Below are positions 43,958-53,968 of a stretch of DNA of 64,000 nt, in pieces; position 1 is the first letter of the stretch; every line of letters starts with the position of its first letter. The notes under the pieces were generated by a model. The model did no database searches. It was given only the letters and a program-made list of their open reading frames with translations, and was not told where the DNA came from. The DNA is from Roseivivax sp. THAF197b (GTDB lineage: Bacteria > Pseudomonadota > Alphaproteobacteria > Rhodobacterales > Rhodobacteraceae): positions 1,973,501-2,037,500 of the forward strand of contig NZ_CP045318.1 of assembly GCF_009363255.1 (NCBI RefSeq). Reading direction: 5' to 3'. Made by a program: the position numbers and the translations under genes.

Positions 43958-44611
43958 ATGTCCGTGCGCGATATCCTGATCCTCGAAGGCGCGACCCGGC
44001 TCGCCAAAGGGTCAGAACGGGCGATCTATGCGATGCCCGGCGATCCGGGTCAGCTCATCAAGGTGATGCTGCCAAAATACCGTCGCGCGCTTGAAGGTGT
44101 GGATCCCGAGAGTGCCGCGGGCCGCCGCAAGCATGCGCAGGCCTACGCCCTCTTCTACCGCGAAGAGGATGCCGCTGCGCAAGCCGCCAAGGTCGCGAAG
44201 GCGAAGGGAACGCGCTCCCCCCTGCCCACCATTTTGGGGCATCGCCAGACGGATCAGGGCTTGGGTCAGGTGGTCGAGATGATCCGCGACGCGGACGGCG
44301 CCATGGCCCCCAGCCTGGCGGATCAATGTGCCGCCGGAGCACTGAGCGCCGACCAACAGACCGCGCTCGATGCCTTCGTGGCCGCGATCTACGATCTGCA
44401 GATCGTCGTGCATGATGCCGGTCCCAAGAATATCGTCTGGCACGAAAAGCAAAGCCGCTACGTGCTGGTCGACGGCTTCGGCGACCGCTCCGCCATCCCG
44501 CTCAAGACCTGGATCAAGCCGCTCAACGACCGCCGCCTCGACCGGGCCTTTGCCGAGACCGCTGCGAAGTCCGGCCTGACCTGGGACCCGAAGGCCCGCC
44601 GATTCTCGTAA
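43958..44611 (+). CDS. YrbL-like kinase-fold protein
   Basis: This 217-residue protein resembles the PhoP-network YrbL family. It has a glycine-rich start (GATRLAKGSERAIYAMPGDPGQLIKVML, with the probable nucleotide-binding Lys), the catalytic-loop-like VVHDAGPKNIVWH and a DFG-like VLVDGFGDR. This is a kinase-like fold; the substrate is unknown. It begins four bases after the guaA stop, so it is co-transcribed with guaA. Confidence 0.78.
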   Translation: MSVRDILILEGATRLAKGSERAIYAMPGDPGQLIKVMLPKYRRALEGVDPESAAGRRKHAQAYALFYREEDAAAQAAKVAKAKGTRSPLPTILGHRQTDQGLGQVVEMIRDADGAMAPSLADQCAAGALSADQQTALDAFVAAIYDLQIVVHDAGPKNIVWHEKQSRYVLVDGFGDRSAIPLKTWIKPLNDRRLDRAFAETAAKSGLTWDPKARRFS

Positions 44612-44680
44612 AGCCGGGTGCCGATCCCTGCGCAATCACGGCCCTTGCAAACGCAACCGCGCTGACGCAGACCTTCGCCC

Positions 44681-45586
44681 ATGTCCCGCGCTGCACCCAC
44701 ACAGCCCCTCGCAAAGTCGAGCGACACGATTCGTGCCGCGCTGTGGATGATCGGCGCGATTGTCTCCTTCATCTCCATGGCCATTGCCGGACGGGCCGTC
44801 GCGATCGAGCTCGACACGTTCGAGATCATGCTCTTTCGCAGCCTGATCGGCATCGGAATCGTCGTTGTCGCCGCCAGCCTCGCAGGACAGCGCAGCTCGA
44901 TCCGGCCCGCGCAACTCCGGCTGCATTTCGCCCGTAACGTCTTTCATTTCGCGGGCCAGAATGCGTGGTTCTACGCCATTACCGTGATTCCCCTGGCGCA
45001 GGTCTTCGCGCTCGAATTCACCTCACCCATCTGGGTGATGCTGCTGTCGCCCCTTATCCTTGGCGAAAAGCTGACGCGTACCCGCGGTATCGCCGCCATG
45101 GCGGGTTTTCTGGGTGTTCTGATCGTCACGCGCCCGTCGCCCGAGACATTCGAATGGGGCCTCGTCTTCGCGGCCCTTGCGGCCGTGGGCTTTGCCGGAT
45201 CGGCCGTTTTCACCCGCAAGCTCACGCGCACGGAAAGCATCGTGTCGATTCTCTTCTGGCTGACGGTGATGCAGGCAGGCCTTGGCCTGATCTGCGCCGG
45301 TTTCGATGGGGATATTGCCCTGCCCTCTGCCAACAGCCTGCCCTGGGTCGCGCTCATTGCGCTGGCGGGTCTGGTTGCGCATTTCTGCCTGACCACCGCG
45401 CTCAGCCTCGCGCCCGCGACGGTCGTCATGCCCATCGACTTCACGCGCCTGCCGCTGATCGCCATCGTGGGCGTCGTGCTCTACGCCGAGCCGCTCGATC
45501 CCTTCGTCCTTCTGGGCGCTGCGATCATCTTCGCCGCGAACTATTTCAACATCTGGGCAGAGACCCGGCGTGTGACAGGAATGTGA
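44681..45586 (+). CDS. EamA/DMT-family transporter
   Basis: This 301-residue protein has ten predicted membrane helices in two EamA halves (IRAALWMIGAIVSFISMAIAGRAVA; FALEFTSPIWVMLLSPLILGEKLTRTRGIAAMAGFLGVLIV; and LLGAAIIFAANYFNIW at the end). It probably exports a small metabolite, with unknown substrate. It follows the YrbL-like gene by 69 bases and is followed by a FadL-type porin with its own leader. Confidence 0.85.
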   Translation: MSRAAPTQPLAKSSDTIRAALWMIGAIVSFISMAIAGRAVAIELDTFEIMLFRSLIGIGIVVVAASLAGQRSSIRPAQLRLHFARNVFHFAGQNAWFYAITVIPLAQVFALEFTSPIWVMLLSPLILGEKLTRTRGIAAMAGFLGVLIVTRPSPETFEWGLVFAALAAVGFAGSAVFTRKLTRTESIVSILFWLTVMQAGLGLICAGFDGDIALPSANSLPWVALIALAGLVAHFCLTTALSLAPATVVMPIDFTRLPLIAIVGVVLYAEPLDPFVLLGAAIIFAANYFNIWAETRRVTGM

Positions 45587-45690
45587 CGCTACGACGCGAT
45601 GCGTCCGCGTGACGCTGGGTCAAAATTGCTGAATGCCCTGCACAGAATATACGCAATCCTGAGGGAGTTTTCTCAAGGGATGAGCAAAAT

Positions 45691-46836
45691 ATGAAATACG
45701 CAGTTCTCAGCGCGTCTGCGCTCGCCATGGCCGCGACATCCGGCCATGCGGGCGGCATCGACCGCTCCGGACAATCCATCGACGCGATCTTCAAGCCCGG
45801 CACCTATGCCGAGCTGAGCTTCGGCTCCGCAACCCCCGAAATCTCGGGCGCGGAACTGGCAGGCCCGACGCAGGGCGATGGCAAATCGGGCGATATGGCG
45901 CAGGGCTATCTGAACCTCGGCCTCGCGTTCAAGCACGACTACAATGACAAGCTGTCGGTCGGCTTCATCTACGACCAGCCGTTTGGCGCGGATGTCGCCT
46001 ACCCCACCGGCACCGGCTACTACGCCGAAGGCTCCAACGCCGAGTTCAACTCGGAAGCCTTCACCCTGCTGGCCCGCTACACGCTGTCCGAACGCTTCAG
46101 CGTTCACGGCGGTGTGCGCTATCAGGTCGTCTCGGCGAAGGCAGAGGTCGACAACTTCATCGACACGCCGATCGGCACGATCCAGGCGCTTGATTACGCA
46201 GGTGATCTGGAGCGCGCAGGTGGCTTCGGCTACGTGGTCGGCGCCGCCTACGAGATCCCGGATATCGCGCTGCGCGTGGCACTGACCTACAATTCCGCGA
46301 TCACCACCGAGCATGATACCAAGGAAATCGACAACGGGATCAGCGGCACGCCCAAGACCGATGGCGACATCGAGATCAAGTCGCCGCAATCGGTGAACCT
46401 GGCCTTCCAAACGGGCGTTGCGAAAGACACGCTGCTCTTCGGTGGCGTGCGCTGGGTCAACTGGAGCGAGTTCGACATCACCCCCGATGTTTACGAAGCC
46501 GTGACCGGCGGCAACTCGCTCGTCTCCTACGAGAACGACACCTACACCTACTCGCTGGGCGTCGGCCGCCGCTTCTCGCCTGCTTGGGCCGGGTCCGTCT
46601 CGGTCGGCTATGAAGAGCAGCAGGGCGAGATTGCGTCCAACCTCGGCCCCACCGACGGCCAGTGGTCGCTGGGCGTCGGCGCTGCCTACACCTTCGAGAA
46701 TGTCGAAGTGTCGCTCGGCGCGCGCTACGTCTGGATCGGCGATGCGGAAACCGCAAATGCCGTGCAGAGCCCGGCTGCGGAATTCGAGGACAACACGGCC
46801 CTCGGCGTCGGCATGAAGATCGGCGTGACCTTCTGA
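45691..46836 (+). CDS. Outer-membrane protein of the OmpP1/FadL family
   Basis: This 381-residue outer-membrane beta-barrel has a signal peptide (MKYAVLSASALAMAATSGHA), then GGIDRSGQSIDAIFKPGTYAELSFGS, the FadL-type N-terminal hatch region, and many alternating amphipathic strands ending with the terminal Phe (MKIGVTF). FadL proteins take up long-chain fatty acids or other hydrophobic compounds. It is monocistronic, with AAGGGA before the ATG and a strong terminator behind. Confidence 0.88.
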   Translation: MKYAVLSASALAMAATSGHAGGIDRSGQSIDAIFKPGTYAELSFGSATPEISGAELAGPTQGDGKSGDMAQGYLNLGLAFKHDYNDKLSVGFIYDQPFGADVAYPTGTGYYAEGSNAEFNSEAFTLLARYTLSERFSVHGGVRYQVVSAKAEVDNFIDTPIGTIQALDYAGDLERAGGFGYVVGAAYEIPDIALRVALTYNSAITTEHDTKEIDNGISGTPKTDGDIEIKSPQSVNLAFQTGVAKDTLLFGGVRWVNWSEFDITPDVYEAVTGGNSLVSYENDTYTYSLGVGRRFSPAWAGSVSVGYEEQQGEIASNLGPTDGQWSLGVGAAYTFENVEVSLGARYVWIGDAETANAVQSPAAEFEDNTALGVGMKIGVTF

Positions 46837-46862
46837 TCCACCGCCTAACCGCGTGAGATAGC

Positions 46863-46892
46863 AAACCCGGCCTGCAAAGGGCCGGGTTTTTT
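46863..46892 (+). terminator. Rho-independent terminator after the FadL-type gene
   Basis: Perfect 10-bp arms AAACCCGGCC (46863-46872) and GGCCGGGTTT (46880-46889) are followed by a T run to 46892. This is one of the clearest terminators in the window. Confidence 0.9.
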
Positions 46893-46960
46893 CATGCCCG
46901 CGCGTCACAACCTGCATCTTCCGGGTCGTCCCCACCCGCCGGGGCGGATAAGACCCGGCC

Positions 46961-47884
46961 ATGACCCCGCAAACCAACATTTCCAGCCGGGCCTGGGCCG
47001 AGCTGATGTTTCTGTCGCTCATCTGGGGCGGCTCCTTCCTCGCCATCCGCACGGCACTGGACGAGATCGCGCCCATCACCTCGGTCTTCTTCCGGGTGCT
47101 GCCCGCCACCGCCGCGCTCTGGGCCTATACGCGGCTGCGCGGCATCCCTGTCCCGCGCGATCCGCGCCTGTGGCTGGCCGCTCTCGTCATGGGCGGGCTC
47201 AACAATATCCTTCCCTTCACGCTGATGGCCTGGGGGCAGCTTCATGTCACGACGGGGCTGACCTCCATCCTGAACGCGACCACCGCGATCTGGGGTGCGC
47301 TGCTGGCGGCCCTCGTCTTCGCCGACGAACGGATGACACCGCGCAAGGCGATGGGCATCGGCTTGGGCTTTGCCGGTGTGGCCCTCGCGATCGGACCCGG
47401 CGCGCTGAACGGCCTCAACCTCGAAAGCCTGGGCCAGATGGCGATCATCGGCGGCACGCTCTCCTATGCGTTTGCAAGCCTCTGGGGGCGTCGCTTCCTG
47501 CGCGGCGTGGCGCCCGAGATGGCCGCCTGCCTCATGCTCACGGGATCGAGCGTGCTGATCGTGCCCCTGATGCTGGTGACCGAAGGTGTGCCGCCGCTGT
47601 CCCTGGCCCCCGTCACATGGGCCGCGATCCTCTATTACGCGCTGATCGCCACCGCCTTCGCCTATATCCTTTACTACCGCATCCTCGCGATGGCGGGCGC
47701 GTCGAACCTGATGCTGGTGACGCTTCTGGTCCCGCCCGTGGCGATCTCGCTCGGCGCGCTGGTGCGCGACGAGACACTGACCGCGCCCGCCATTGCGGGG
47801 TTCGGGCTTCTGGCGCTGGGGCTTGCTGTGCTCGACGGGCGTCTCTGGGCGCGCATCTCGCGCCGGGCGCCGCGCAGGGTTTGA
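46961..47884 (+). CDS. EamA/DMT-family transporter
   Basis: This 307-residue protein has ten membrane helices in two EamA repeats (AELMFLSLIWGGSFLAIRTALDEIAPITSVFFRVLPATAALW; LVVPPVAISLGALVRDETLTAPAIAGFGLLALGLAVLDGR). It is similar in type to the two other DMT genes in the window but clearly distinct in sequence. It is probably an exporter of an amino acid or metabolite. The P-loop gene follows after 57 bases in the same direction. Confidence 0.87.
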   Translation: MTPQTNISSRAWAELMFLSLIWGGSFLAIRTALDEIAPITSVFFRVLPATAALWAYTRLRGIPVPRDPRLWLAALVMGGLNNILPFTLMAWGQLHVTTGLTSILNATTAIWGALLAALVFADERMTPRKAMGIGLGFAGVALAIGPGALNGLNLESLGQMAIIGGTLSYAFASLWGRRFLRGVAPEMAACLMLTGSSVLIVPLMLVTEGVPPLSLAPVTWAAILYYALIATAFAYILYYRILAMAGASNLMLVTLLVPPVAISLGALVRDETLTAPAIAGFGLLALGLAVLDGRLWARISRRAPRRV

Positions 47885-47941
47885 CGCCCGCGCCGCGCCT
47901 GAGTACGCCTCTGCCGGAAGGATCGAGGCAGGAAAGAGCGA

Positions 47942-48802
47942 ATGCAGCGTTTGTACCCATCGGCGGCGGCATGGCGGGATGCGCCCAACAAGCGCGTGCT
48001 GCTCTTTGCGATGTCGGGCCTCGGGAAGACCCATGTGGCGAACCTGTTGCGCACGGAAGGCGACTGGTTCCACTACTCCATCGATTACCGCATCGGCACC
48101 CGCTACATGGGCGAATACATCGTCGACAATGCCAAGCGCGAGGCGATGAAGAACCCCTTCCTGAACGAGCTTTTGCGCTCCGATTCGATCTATATCGGTT
48201 CGAATCTCAGCTTTCATAACCTGGCCCCCGTCTCGACCTATCTCGGCAAGCCGGGCGATCCCGCCAAGGGCGGCATGGATATCGCCACCTACCGCCAGCG
48301 GCAGGAGCAGTTCCGCCGCGCCGAGATGCAGGCGCTTCTCGACACGGGCTATTTCATCGACCGTGCGCAGGACCTCTATGGCTATCCGCATTTCATCTGC
48401 GACACGGGCGGGTCGATCTGCGAATGGGTCGATCCCGGCAATCCGGACGATCCGATCCTGTCGGAGCTGTCGAAGCACTGCCTGATGGTCTGGATCGAAG
48501 GCTCCGACGCCCATACGGCCGAACTTGTGCGCCGCTTCGACCGCGCGCCGAAGCCGATGGCCTATCAGCCCGCCTTCCTTAGCGCGGCATGGGACGCCTA
48601 CCTCTCCGAGACAGGCATCGCCCCCGACAAGGTCGATCCCGACGCCTTCATCCGCTGGACCTATGCCCGCGCCATGGCGCATCGCCAGCCGCTTTACCGC
48701 GCGATGGCGGAACACTGGGGCGTGACCGTTCCCGCCGAAGCGATGGCCGATGTGCGCTCCGAGGCCGACTTCACCGATGTGATCGCGGAGGCCCTCGACT
48801 GA
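47942..48802 (+). CDS. P-loop ATPase-like protein of unknown role
   Basis: This 286-residue protein has a clear Walker A motif at residues 23-30 (AMSGLGKT) preceded by the strand KRVLLF. Later landmarks are FHYSIDYRIGTRYMGE, FICDTGGSICEWVDP and LMVWIEGSDAHTAEL, resembling a small-molecule or nucleotide kinase fold rather than an AAA protein. I know of similar proteins in Rhodobacteraceae but not their function. AGGAAAG lies before the ATG. Confidence 0.72.
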   Translation: MQRLYPSAAAWRDAPNKRVLLFAMSGLGKTHVANLLRTEGDWFHYSIDYRIGTRYMGEYIVDNAKREAMKNPFLNELLRSDSIYIGSNLSFHNLAPVSTYLGKPGDPAKGGMDIATYRQRQEQFRRAEMQALLDTGYFIDRAQDLYGYPHFICDTGGSICEWVDPGNPDDPILSELSKHCLMVWIEGSDAHTAELVRRFDRAPKPMAYQPAFLSAAWDAYLSETGIAPDKVDPDAFIRWTYARAMAHRQPLYRAMAEHWGVTVPAEAMADVRSEADFTDVIAEALD

Positions 48803-48870
48803 CGGTACCTTGAGACCGCCTGCCCCGTCCCCTATCTCTCGCTCTCACGCTCGACAGACCGGATGATCCG

Positions 48871-49824
48871 ATGCCCATAAAACTGCCCCGCGACCTGCCC
48901 GCCTATGATGTTCTCGACCGCGAGGGCGTCATGGTCATGGACGAGGACGTGGCCGCCAAGCAGGACATCCGCCCGCTGCGCATCGGGCTGCTCAACCTGA
49001 TGCCGAAGAAGATTCAGACCGAGAACCAGTTCGCCCGGCTCATCGGCGCCACGCCCCTGCAGATCGAGCTGTCGCTCATCCGCATGACCAGCCACGAGAC
49101 CAAGAACACCGCCGCCGACCATATGGAGAGCTTCTACCGCCCCTTCGAGGAGGTGGAAGCCACCGGCGAGAAGTTCGACGGCCTCATCATCACCGGCGCG
49201 CCCATCGAGCATCTGGATTTCACCGATGTGACCTATTGGGACGAACTCACGCGCGTTTTCGCCTGGACGCAGAGCCACGTGCATTCCACCTTCGGCGTCT
49301 GCTGGGGCGGCATGGCGATGATCAACCATTTCCACGACGTGAAGAAGCACCTTCTGGACCACAAGGCCTTCGGCTGTATCCGCCACCGCAATTGCGCGCC
49401 CGCCTCGCCCTACCTACGCGGGTTTTCCGACGACATGGTGATCCCCGTGTCGCGCTGGACCGAACTGCGCCGCGACGAGATCGAGGCGGCGGGCCTCACC
49501 ATCCTGATCGACAGCGCCGAGACCGGGCCCTGCCTCGTTGAGGATACTGCGCATCGCGCGCTCTACGTCTTCAATCATTTCGAGTATGACAGCGGCACGC
49601 TCAAGGAAGAATATGATCGCGACGTGGCCGCGGGCACGCCGATCAACGTGCCTGCCAATTACTATCCGGGCGACGATCCGACCCAGCCGCCGCAGAACCG
49701 CTGGCGCAGTCACGCGCATCTTCTCTATGGAAACTGGGTGTCGGAAGTCTACCTCACCACTCCGTTCGACATTGGCCTGATCGGGCAGGCCCGCACCGAT
49801 CTGAGGACGTCGTCAAAATCGTGA
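48871..49824 (+). CDS. metA: Homoserine O-acyltransferase (probably acetyl-CoA specific)
   Basis: MetA activates homoserine for methionine synthesis. The 317-residue protein has nucleophile Cys144 in [10 protein letters not shown] and the His236/Glu238 pair in NHFEYD, matching the E. coli Cys142, His235 and Glu237. The acyl-CoA selector (Gly111 in E. coli, Glu in acetyl-specific enzymes) aligns with Glu113 in ITGAPIE, so acetyl-CoA is the predicted donor despite the name. No SAM riboswitch was recognised in the 68-base leader. It overlaps the lipoprotein gene. Confidence 0.94.
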   Translation: MPIKLPRDLPAYDVLDREGVMVMDEDVAAKQDIRPLRIGLLNLMPKKIQTENQFARLIGATPLQIELSLIRMTSHETKNTAADHMESFYRPFEEVEATGEKFDGLIITGAPIEHLDFTDVTYWDELTRVFAWTQSHVHSTFGVCWGGMAMINHFHDVKKHLLDHKAFGCIRHRNCAPASPYLRGFSDDMVIPVSRWTELRRDEIEAAGLTILIDSAETGPCLVEDTAHRALYVFNHFEYDSGTLKEEYDRDVAAGTPINVPANYYPGDDPTQPPQNRWRSHAHLLYGNWVSEVYLTTPFDIGLIGQARTDLRTSSKS

Positions 49825-50801
49825 AACTCATGTCCAAGCTATTGATGGGATTGGGCGTTCTTGGCGTGGCAGGCTGTGCCGCGATGGGATCGCGCAGCGC
49901 CCTGCGCGACACGGCGCTCGCCGAGAAGACGCCGCCGATCGGTCAGTTCGTGACGCTTGAGGACGGGCGGCAGGTTCACGCTTTCGTCACCGGCGAAGGC
50001 CCCGACCTGGTGCTGATCCACGGCGCGTCCGGCAATGTGCGCGACTTCACCTTCAGCTTCGTCGAGAAGGTCAGCGATCGCTACCGTGTCATCGTCTTCG
50101 ACCGTCCGGGCCTGGGCTATACCGACCGCGCCAATGACCGCGTCACCGGCGCCTTCAACAGCGCCGCGGAGACCCCGTTCGAACAGGCCGCGATGCTGTC
50201 TGAAGCGGCGGCCAAGCTGGGTGTGTACCGGCCCATCGTCCTTGGTCATTCCTATGGCGGGGCGGTTGCCATGGCCTGGGGGCTCGAACACGATCCGGCG
50301 GCGCTCGTGGTGGTGTCGGGCGCCACGATCCCCTGGTCGGGCGGCCTAGGTGCGCAATACGAGGTGTTGGGCTCCTCGGTGGGCGGGGCCATAGTGCCTC
50401 TCATCGCCCGCCCCTTCGCCACCCGGACCCGGATCGAGAACGTGGCAGAAGAGATCTTCAAGCCCCAGCCCATCCCCGAAGGTTACCTCGATTACGTGGG
50501 CACCAACCTGACGTTGGAGCTAGGCGCGATCCGGGCCAATGCGCGGCAGGTCAACAACCTGCATGCCGCCGTCTCCGAGATGGCGCTGCGCTACCCCTCC
50601 GTGCGCATGCCCGTCGAGGTCGTGCACGGGGCCGAGGACACGGTCGTCCCGCCGCAGGTCCATGCGGAGCCGCTCACCTCGCTCCTGCCCGAGGGCCGGC
50701 TCACACTGCTCGACGGGATCGGTCACATGCCCCACCACTGGGCCCCCGACGCCGTCTCGGAGGCGATCGATCGCGCCGCGGCCCGCGCGGGCCTGCGCTG
50801 A
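49821..50801 (+). CDS. Alpha/beta-hydrolase lipoprotein
   Basis: This 326-residue protein has a lipoprotein signal ([13 protein letters not shown], acylated Cys19) and an alpha/beta-hydrolase fold. It shows [14 protein letters not shown], the nucleophile Ser144 in GHSYGG, the Asp-bearing [12 protein letters not shown] and the terminal His in GIGHMPHH. It is likely an envelope-bound esterase or lipase of unknown substrate. The GTG start overlaps the metA stop as GTGA; an ATG three codons on is possible. Confidence 0.85.
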   Translation: MKLMSKLLMGLGVLGVAGCAAMGSRSALRDTALAEKTPPIGQFVTLEDGRQVHAFVTGEGPDLVLIHGASGNVRDFTFSFVEKVSDRYRVIVFDRPGLGYTDRANDRVTGAFNSAAETPFEQAAMLSEAAAKLGVYRPIVLGHSYGGAVAMAWGLEHDPAALVVVSGATIPWSGGLGAQYEVLGSSVGGAIVPLIARPFATRTRIENVAEEIFKPQPIPEGYLDYVGTNLTLELGAIRANARQVNNLHAAVSEMALRYPSVRMPVEVVHGAEDTVVPPQVHAEPLTSLLPEGRLTLLDGIGHMPHHWAPDAVSEAIDRAAARAGLR

Positions 50802-50865
50802 GCAATTGCGTTAATCGCCTTAACATCCCATAGTCGCGCGACCATCTGTCAGGTCCCGAGGTTCC

Positions 50866-51735
50866 ATGTCCCTGCCATTCGATGGCGCGATCAGCGCCTT
50901 TCACAAAGACGATGCGCCCGACGCGGTCCGCGAGGCGATCAAGGATGCCGACAAGGACGACATGCTCGATCCGTCCTACCCTTACGCGGATCGGATGAAG
51001 CGCAAACATTACGAGGAACAGATGGAGGCGCTGCAGATCGAGCTCGTGAAGCTGCAGGCCTGGGTCAAGGCCACCGGACAACGCATCGCCATCGTCTTCG
51101 AGGGTCGCGATGCCGCCGGAAAAGGCGGCACGATCAAGCGCTTCCGGGAAAACATTAATCCTCGCGGCGCGCGTGTCGTGGCGCTCTCCAAGCCGTCCGA
51201 TACCGAACGGACGCAATGGTATTTCCAACGCTATATCCAGCATCTGCCCGCAGCGGGTGAAATCGGCTTTTTCGACCGCTCCTGGTACAATCGCGGCGTG
51301 GTGGAGCATGTCTTCGGCTTCTGCACACCCGAGGAGCGGGAGCTGTTCTTCAAGCAGGTCGTCGATTTCGAACGCATGCTCATCAATGACGGTATCCGCG
51401 TCTTCAAGCTCTGGCTCAATGTCGGTCAGGCCGAGCAGCTGCGCCGCTTTCTCTCACGTGAACAGGACCCGCTAAAGCACTGGAAACTCTCCTGGATCGA
51501 TGTCGAGGGCCTCAAAAAATGGGACGCCTATACCGACGCCATCGACGAGACGCTGACCCGTGCGGACAGCCCGCATGCGCCCTGGACCGTCATCCGTTCC
51601 GACGACAAGCGGCGCGCCCGCATTGCCGCCATCTCCCGCGTTCTGGGCGATCTCGACTACACCGGAAAGGATGCCCAGGCGGTGGGCCGGCCGGATCCTG
51701 CGATCTGCGGCGGACGCGACATCTGGAATGCCTAA
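50866..51735 (+). CDS. ppk2: Polyphosphate kinase 2
   Basis: This PPK2-family enzyme of 289 residues transfers phosphate between polyphosphate and nucleoside diphosphates. It has the Walker A-like Gly80-Arg-Asp-Ala-Ala-Gly-Lys-Gly-Gly, the Walker B-like Asp137-Arg-Ser-Trp-Tyr-Asn-Arg and a lid rich in Arg ([25 protein letters not shown]). This is the short single-domain class. Its 3' end overlaps the TetR gene by eight bases, suggesting joint expression. Confidence 0.93.
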   Translation: MSLPFDGAISAFHKDDAPDAVREAIKDADKDDMLDPSYPYADRMKRKHYEEQMEALQIELVKLQAWVKATGQRIAIVFEGRDAAGKGGTIKRFRENINPRGARVVALSKPSDTERTQWYFQRYIQHLPAAGEIGFFDRSWYNRGVVEHVFGFCTPEERELFFKQVVDFERMLINDGIRVFKLWLNVGQAEQLRRFLSREQDPLKHWKLSWIDVEGLKKWDAYTDAIDETLTRADSPHAPWTVIRSDDKRRARIAAISRVLGDLDYTGKDAQAVGRPDPAICGGRDIWNA

Positions 51736-52345
51736 ACGCGGCTATCACCACGGCAATCTGAAGCAGGCCCTGGTCGAGGCCGCCCTAGGTCTGATCGAAG
51801 AAAAAGGCCCGACCGGCTTCACCCTGTCAGAGGCCGCCAAACGCGCGGGCGTCACGCCTGCGGCCGTCTACCGCCATTTCGACGGCCGCGAAGAGCTGAT
51901 CGCGGAGGCCGCCCGGCAAGGCTACGAGATTTTCGTCGATGTGATGGAATACGCCTATGAGAGCCGCCAGCCCTCTGCACTGGCCGCCTTCGAAGCGACC
52001 GGCCATGCCTATCTGGCCTTCGCGCGGAAATATCCCGGTCATTACATCGCGATGTTCGAATCCGGCGTGTCCGTGAACCACTCGCCCGCGCTGGCGCAGG
52101 TGGCGAACCGCGCATGGTCGGTCCTGGAACGCGCCGCCGCCGATCTGTCGCAGCATATTCCCGCGGATCGTCGCCCTCCGCCGCAGATGTTCTCGGCCCA
52201 TATCTGGGCGATGTGCCACGGCGTGGTCGAGCTTTTTGCGCGGAACTCGCCGGGCAACAAATCGCCCTTTCCGGCCGATGACCTTCTGGAATCGGGGATC
52301 GGCGTCTATCTGCGCGGGCTGGGCCTCATCCCTCCGGACAGCTGA
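51728..52345 (+). CDS. TetR-family regulator
   Basis: This 205-residue protein has an N-terminal TetR helix-turn-helix ([57 protein letters not shown]) and a helical ligand-binding C-terminal domain. The ATG at 51728 lies within the last codons of ppk2 (eight-base overlap), so the regulator is translationally coupled to the kinase. The ligand and targets are unknown. A palindromic AT-only terminator lies behind it. Confidence 0.9.
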   Translation: MPKRGYHHGNLKQALVEAALGLIEEKGPTGFTLSEAAKRAGVTPAAVYRHFDGREELIAEAARQGYEIFVDVMEYAYESRQPSALAAFEATGHAYLAFARKYPGHYIAMFESGVSVNHSPALAQVANRAWSVLERAAADLSQHIPADRRPPPQMFSAHIWAMCHGVVELFARNSPGNKSPFPADDLLESGIGVYLRGLGLIPPDS

Positions 52346-52370
52346 CGCATCACATCAAGAAAGGCCGCCA

Positions 52371-52396
52371 AAATATTATTATCTAATAATATTTTT
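52371..52396. terminator. AT-only palindromic terminator between TetR and der genes
   Basis: Perfect 10-bp arms AAATATTATT (52371-52380) and AATAATATTT (52385-52394) enclose ATCT and are followed by TT on the plus strand, with T-rich flanks on the minus strand too. A stem made only of A and T is unusual in so GC-rich a genome. It sits between two converging genes and could act both ways. Confidence 0.6.
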
Positions 52397-52404
52397 CGCG
52401 CGGG

Positions 52405-53877
52405 TCAGCCCTTCTTGTTCTTGCCTAGATGCTTCTTCAGAGCGCCAGCATTCTTGACCTTGCGGCCCTTGTAGGGATTGCGATCGCCCTGACCGCGCAT
52501 CACTAGCCGGATGGGCGTGCCCGGCATGTCAAAGTCGACCCGCAAGCCATTGACAAGATAGCGCGAATAGCTGTCCGGAATCTTGTCGGGATGCGAGCAC
52601 ATGACCACGAAATGCGGCGGACGGGTCTTGGCTTGCGTCATGTAACGCAGCTTGATCCGTTTGCCCTGCGGTGCCGGGGGCGGATGCGCCTCGACCATGG
52701 CACCGAGCCAGCGGTTCAGCCGCGCGGTCGACACGCGGCGGTTCCAGACCTCATGCGCTTTCAGAACGGCGGCGTGCAACCGGTCGAGACCGCGCCCCGT
52801 CTTGGCAGACACGGTGATCAGGGGCGCGCCCTTCAATTGCGGTAGAAGCCGCTGGAACGCCTCTTTCAGGTCCGAAAGCTTCTCGGCCTTCTCGTCCTCG
52901 AGATCCCACTTGTTGACCGCCACGACGACCGCACGCCCTTCGCGTTCGGCAAGGTCCGCAATGCGCAGATCCTGCTGCTCGAACGGGATCGCGGCGTCCA
53001 GCAGAACGACGACGACTTCCGCGAACTTGACCGCGCGCAGACCGTCCGAGACGGACAGCTTTTCTAGCTTTTCCTGCACCTTGGCCTTCTTGCGCATCCC
53101 GGCCGTATCGAATATGCGCGCAGGCGTGCCGTTCCAGTCGATCTTGAGCGAGATCGCATCGCGGGTGATACCCGCCTCGGGCCCCGTCAGAAGACGATCT
53201 TCACCCAGTATCTTGTTGATCAGAGTGGATTTTCCCGCATTGGGCCGTCCCACGACGGCCACCTGCAAGGGCCGGTCGGCGCTCGGCGCCCAGGCGGCTT
53301 CCTCCTCGGCATCGGCATCCTCGGAGACGCTCAGACCAGTCGCGGGCATCGCCTCTTCGGCGGCGCGCGCCTGCGCCTCGAACCGCTCCGAGATCGGCAG
53401 AAGCGCGGAATAGAGGTCCGGCATGCCCTCGCCATGTTCGCCCGACAGCGCCATCGGCTCGCCCAGCCCGAGGTTCCAGGCCTCCAGAAGCCCCGCTTCG
53501 GCCGCGCGCCCTTCCGCCTTGTTGGCCCCCAGCAGCACGATACCACCGCGCTTGCGCAGGATCTCCGCGAAGATCTCGTCCACCGGCGTGATGCCCACGC
53601 GCGCGTCGATCAGGAACAGGCACACATCGGCCTCGTCCACAGCCCGCTCGGTCAGGCGGCGCATCCGCCCTTCGAGGCTGTCATCGGTCGCATCCTCGAG
53701 CCCGGCCGTATCGATCACCGTGAAGGACAGATCGCCAAGCTGCGCAGGCCCTTCGCGCAGGTCCCGCGTCACCCCCGGCTGGTCATCGACCAGCGCGAGC
53801 CGCTTTCCGACAAGGCGGTTGAACAGCGTGGATTTGCCCACATTCGGGCGGCCAACGATGGCAAGGGTGAAGGACAT
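52405..53877 (-). CDS. der: Ribosome biogenesis GTPase Der
   Basis: Der is a double-GTPase required for 50S subunit maturation. The 490-residue protein has two G domains, each with a P-loop: residues 9-17 GRPNVGKST and a second GRPNAGKST in the middle. DTAGLEDA and DTAGMRKK serve as the G3 motifs and NKWD as the second G4. A KH-like C-terminal domain ends Lys-rich ([11 protein letters not shown]). It lies 91 bases behind bamB in the same direction, the conserved yfgM-bamB-der arrangement. Confidence 0.95.
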   Translation of the reverse strand: MSFTLAIVGRPNVGKSTLFNRLVGKRLALVDDQPGVTRDLREGPAQLGDLSFTVIDTAGLEDATDDSLEGRMRRLTERAVDEADVCLFLIDARVGITPVDEIFAEILRKRGGIVLLGANKAEGRAAEAGLLEAWNLGLGEPMALSGEHGEGMPDLYSALLPISERFEAQARAAEEAMPATGLSVSEDADAEEEAAWAPSADRPLQVAVVGRPNAGKSTLINKILGEDRLLTGPEAGITRDAISLKIDWNGTPARIFDTAGMRKKAKVQEKLEKLSVSDGLRAVKFAEVVVVLLDAAIPFEQQDLRIADLAEREGRAVVVAVNKWDLEDEKAEKLSDLKEAFQRLLPQLKGAPLITVSAKTGRGLDRLHAAVLKAHEVWNRRVSTARLNRWLGAMVEAHPPPAPQGKRIKLRYMTQAKTRPPHFVVMCSHPDKIPDSYSRYLVNGLRVDFDMPGTPIRLVMRGQGDRNPYKGRKVKNAGALKKHLGKNKKG

Positions 53878-53968
53878 GGGACGACGGACCTCGGCAGACG
53901 TGAGATGCGGCCCTAATCCATTTACGCGCGCGTGGAAAGGGGCCGCGCGCGCAGCCTCTCAAAGGGCC

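Noticed and set aside
44681..47884. A second peptide-export locus around the two DMT genes
   Set aside because: No repeat or small precursor gene lies beside them. The neighbours are a porin and housekeeping genes.
46894..48219. Plus-strand open frame of 441 codons overlapping the DMT and P-loop genes
   Set aside because: It is Arg/His/Pro-rich and spans two well-supported genes in another frame.
48803..48870. SAM-II riboswitch ahead of metA
   Set aside because: The 68-base leader lacks the conserved pseudoknot elements and the A-rich 3' part that I would expect.
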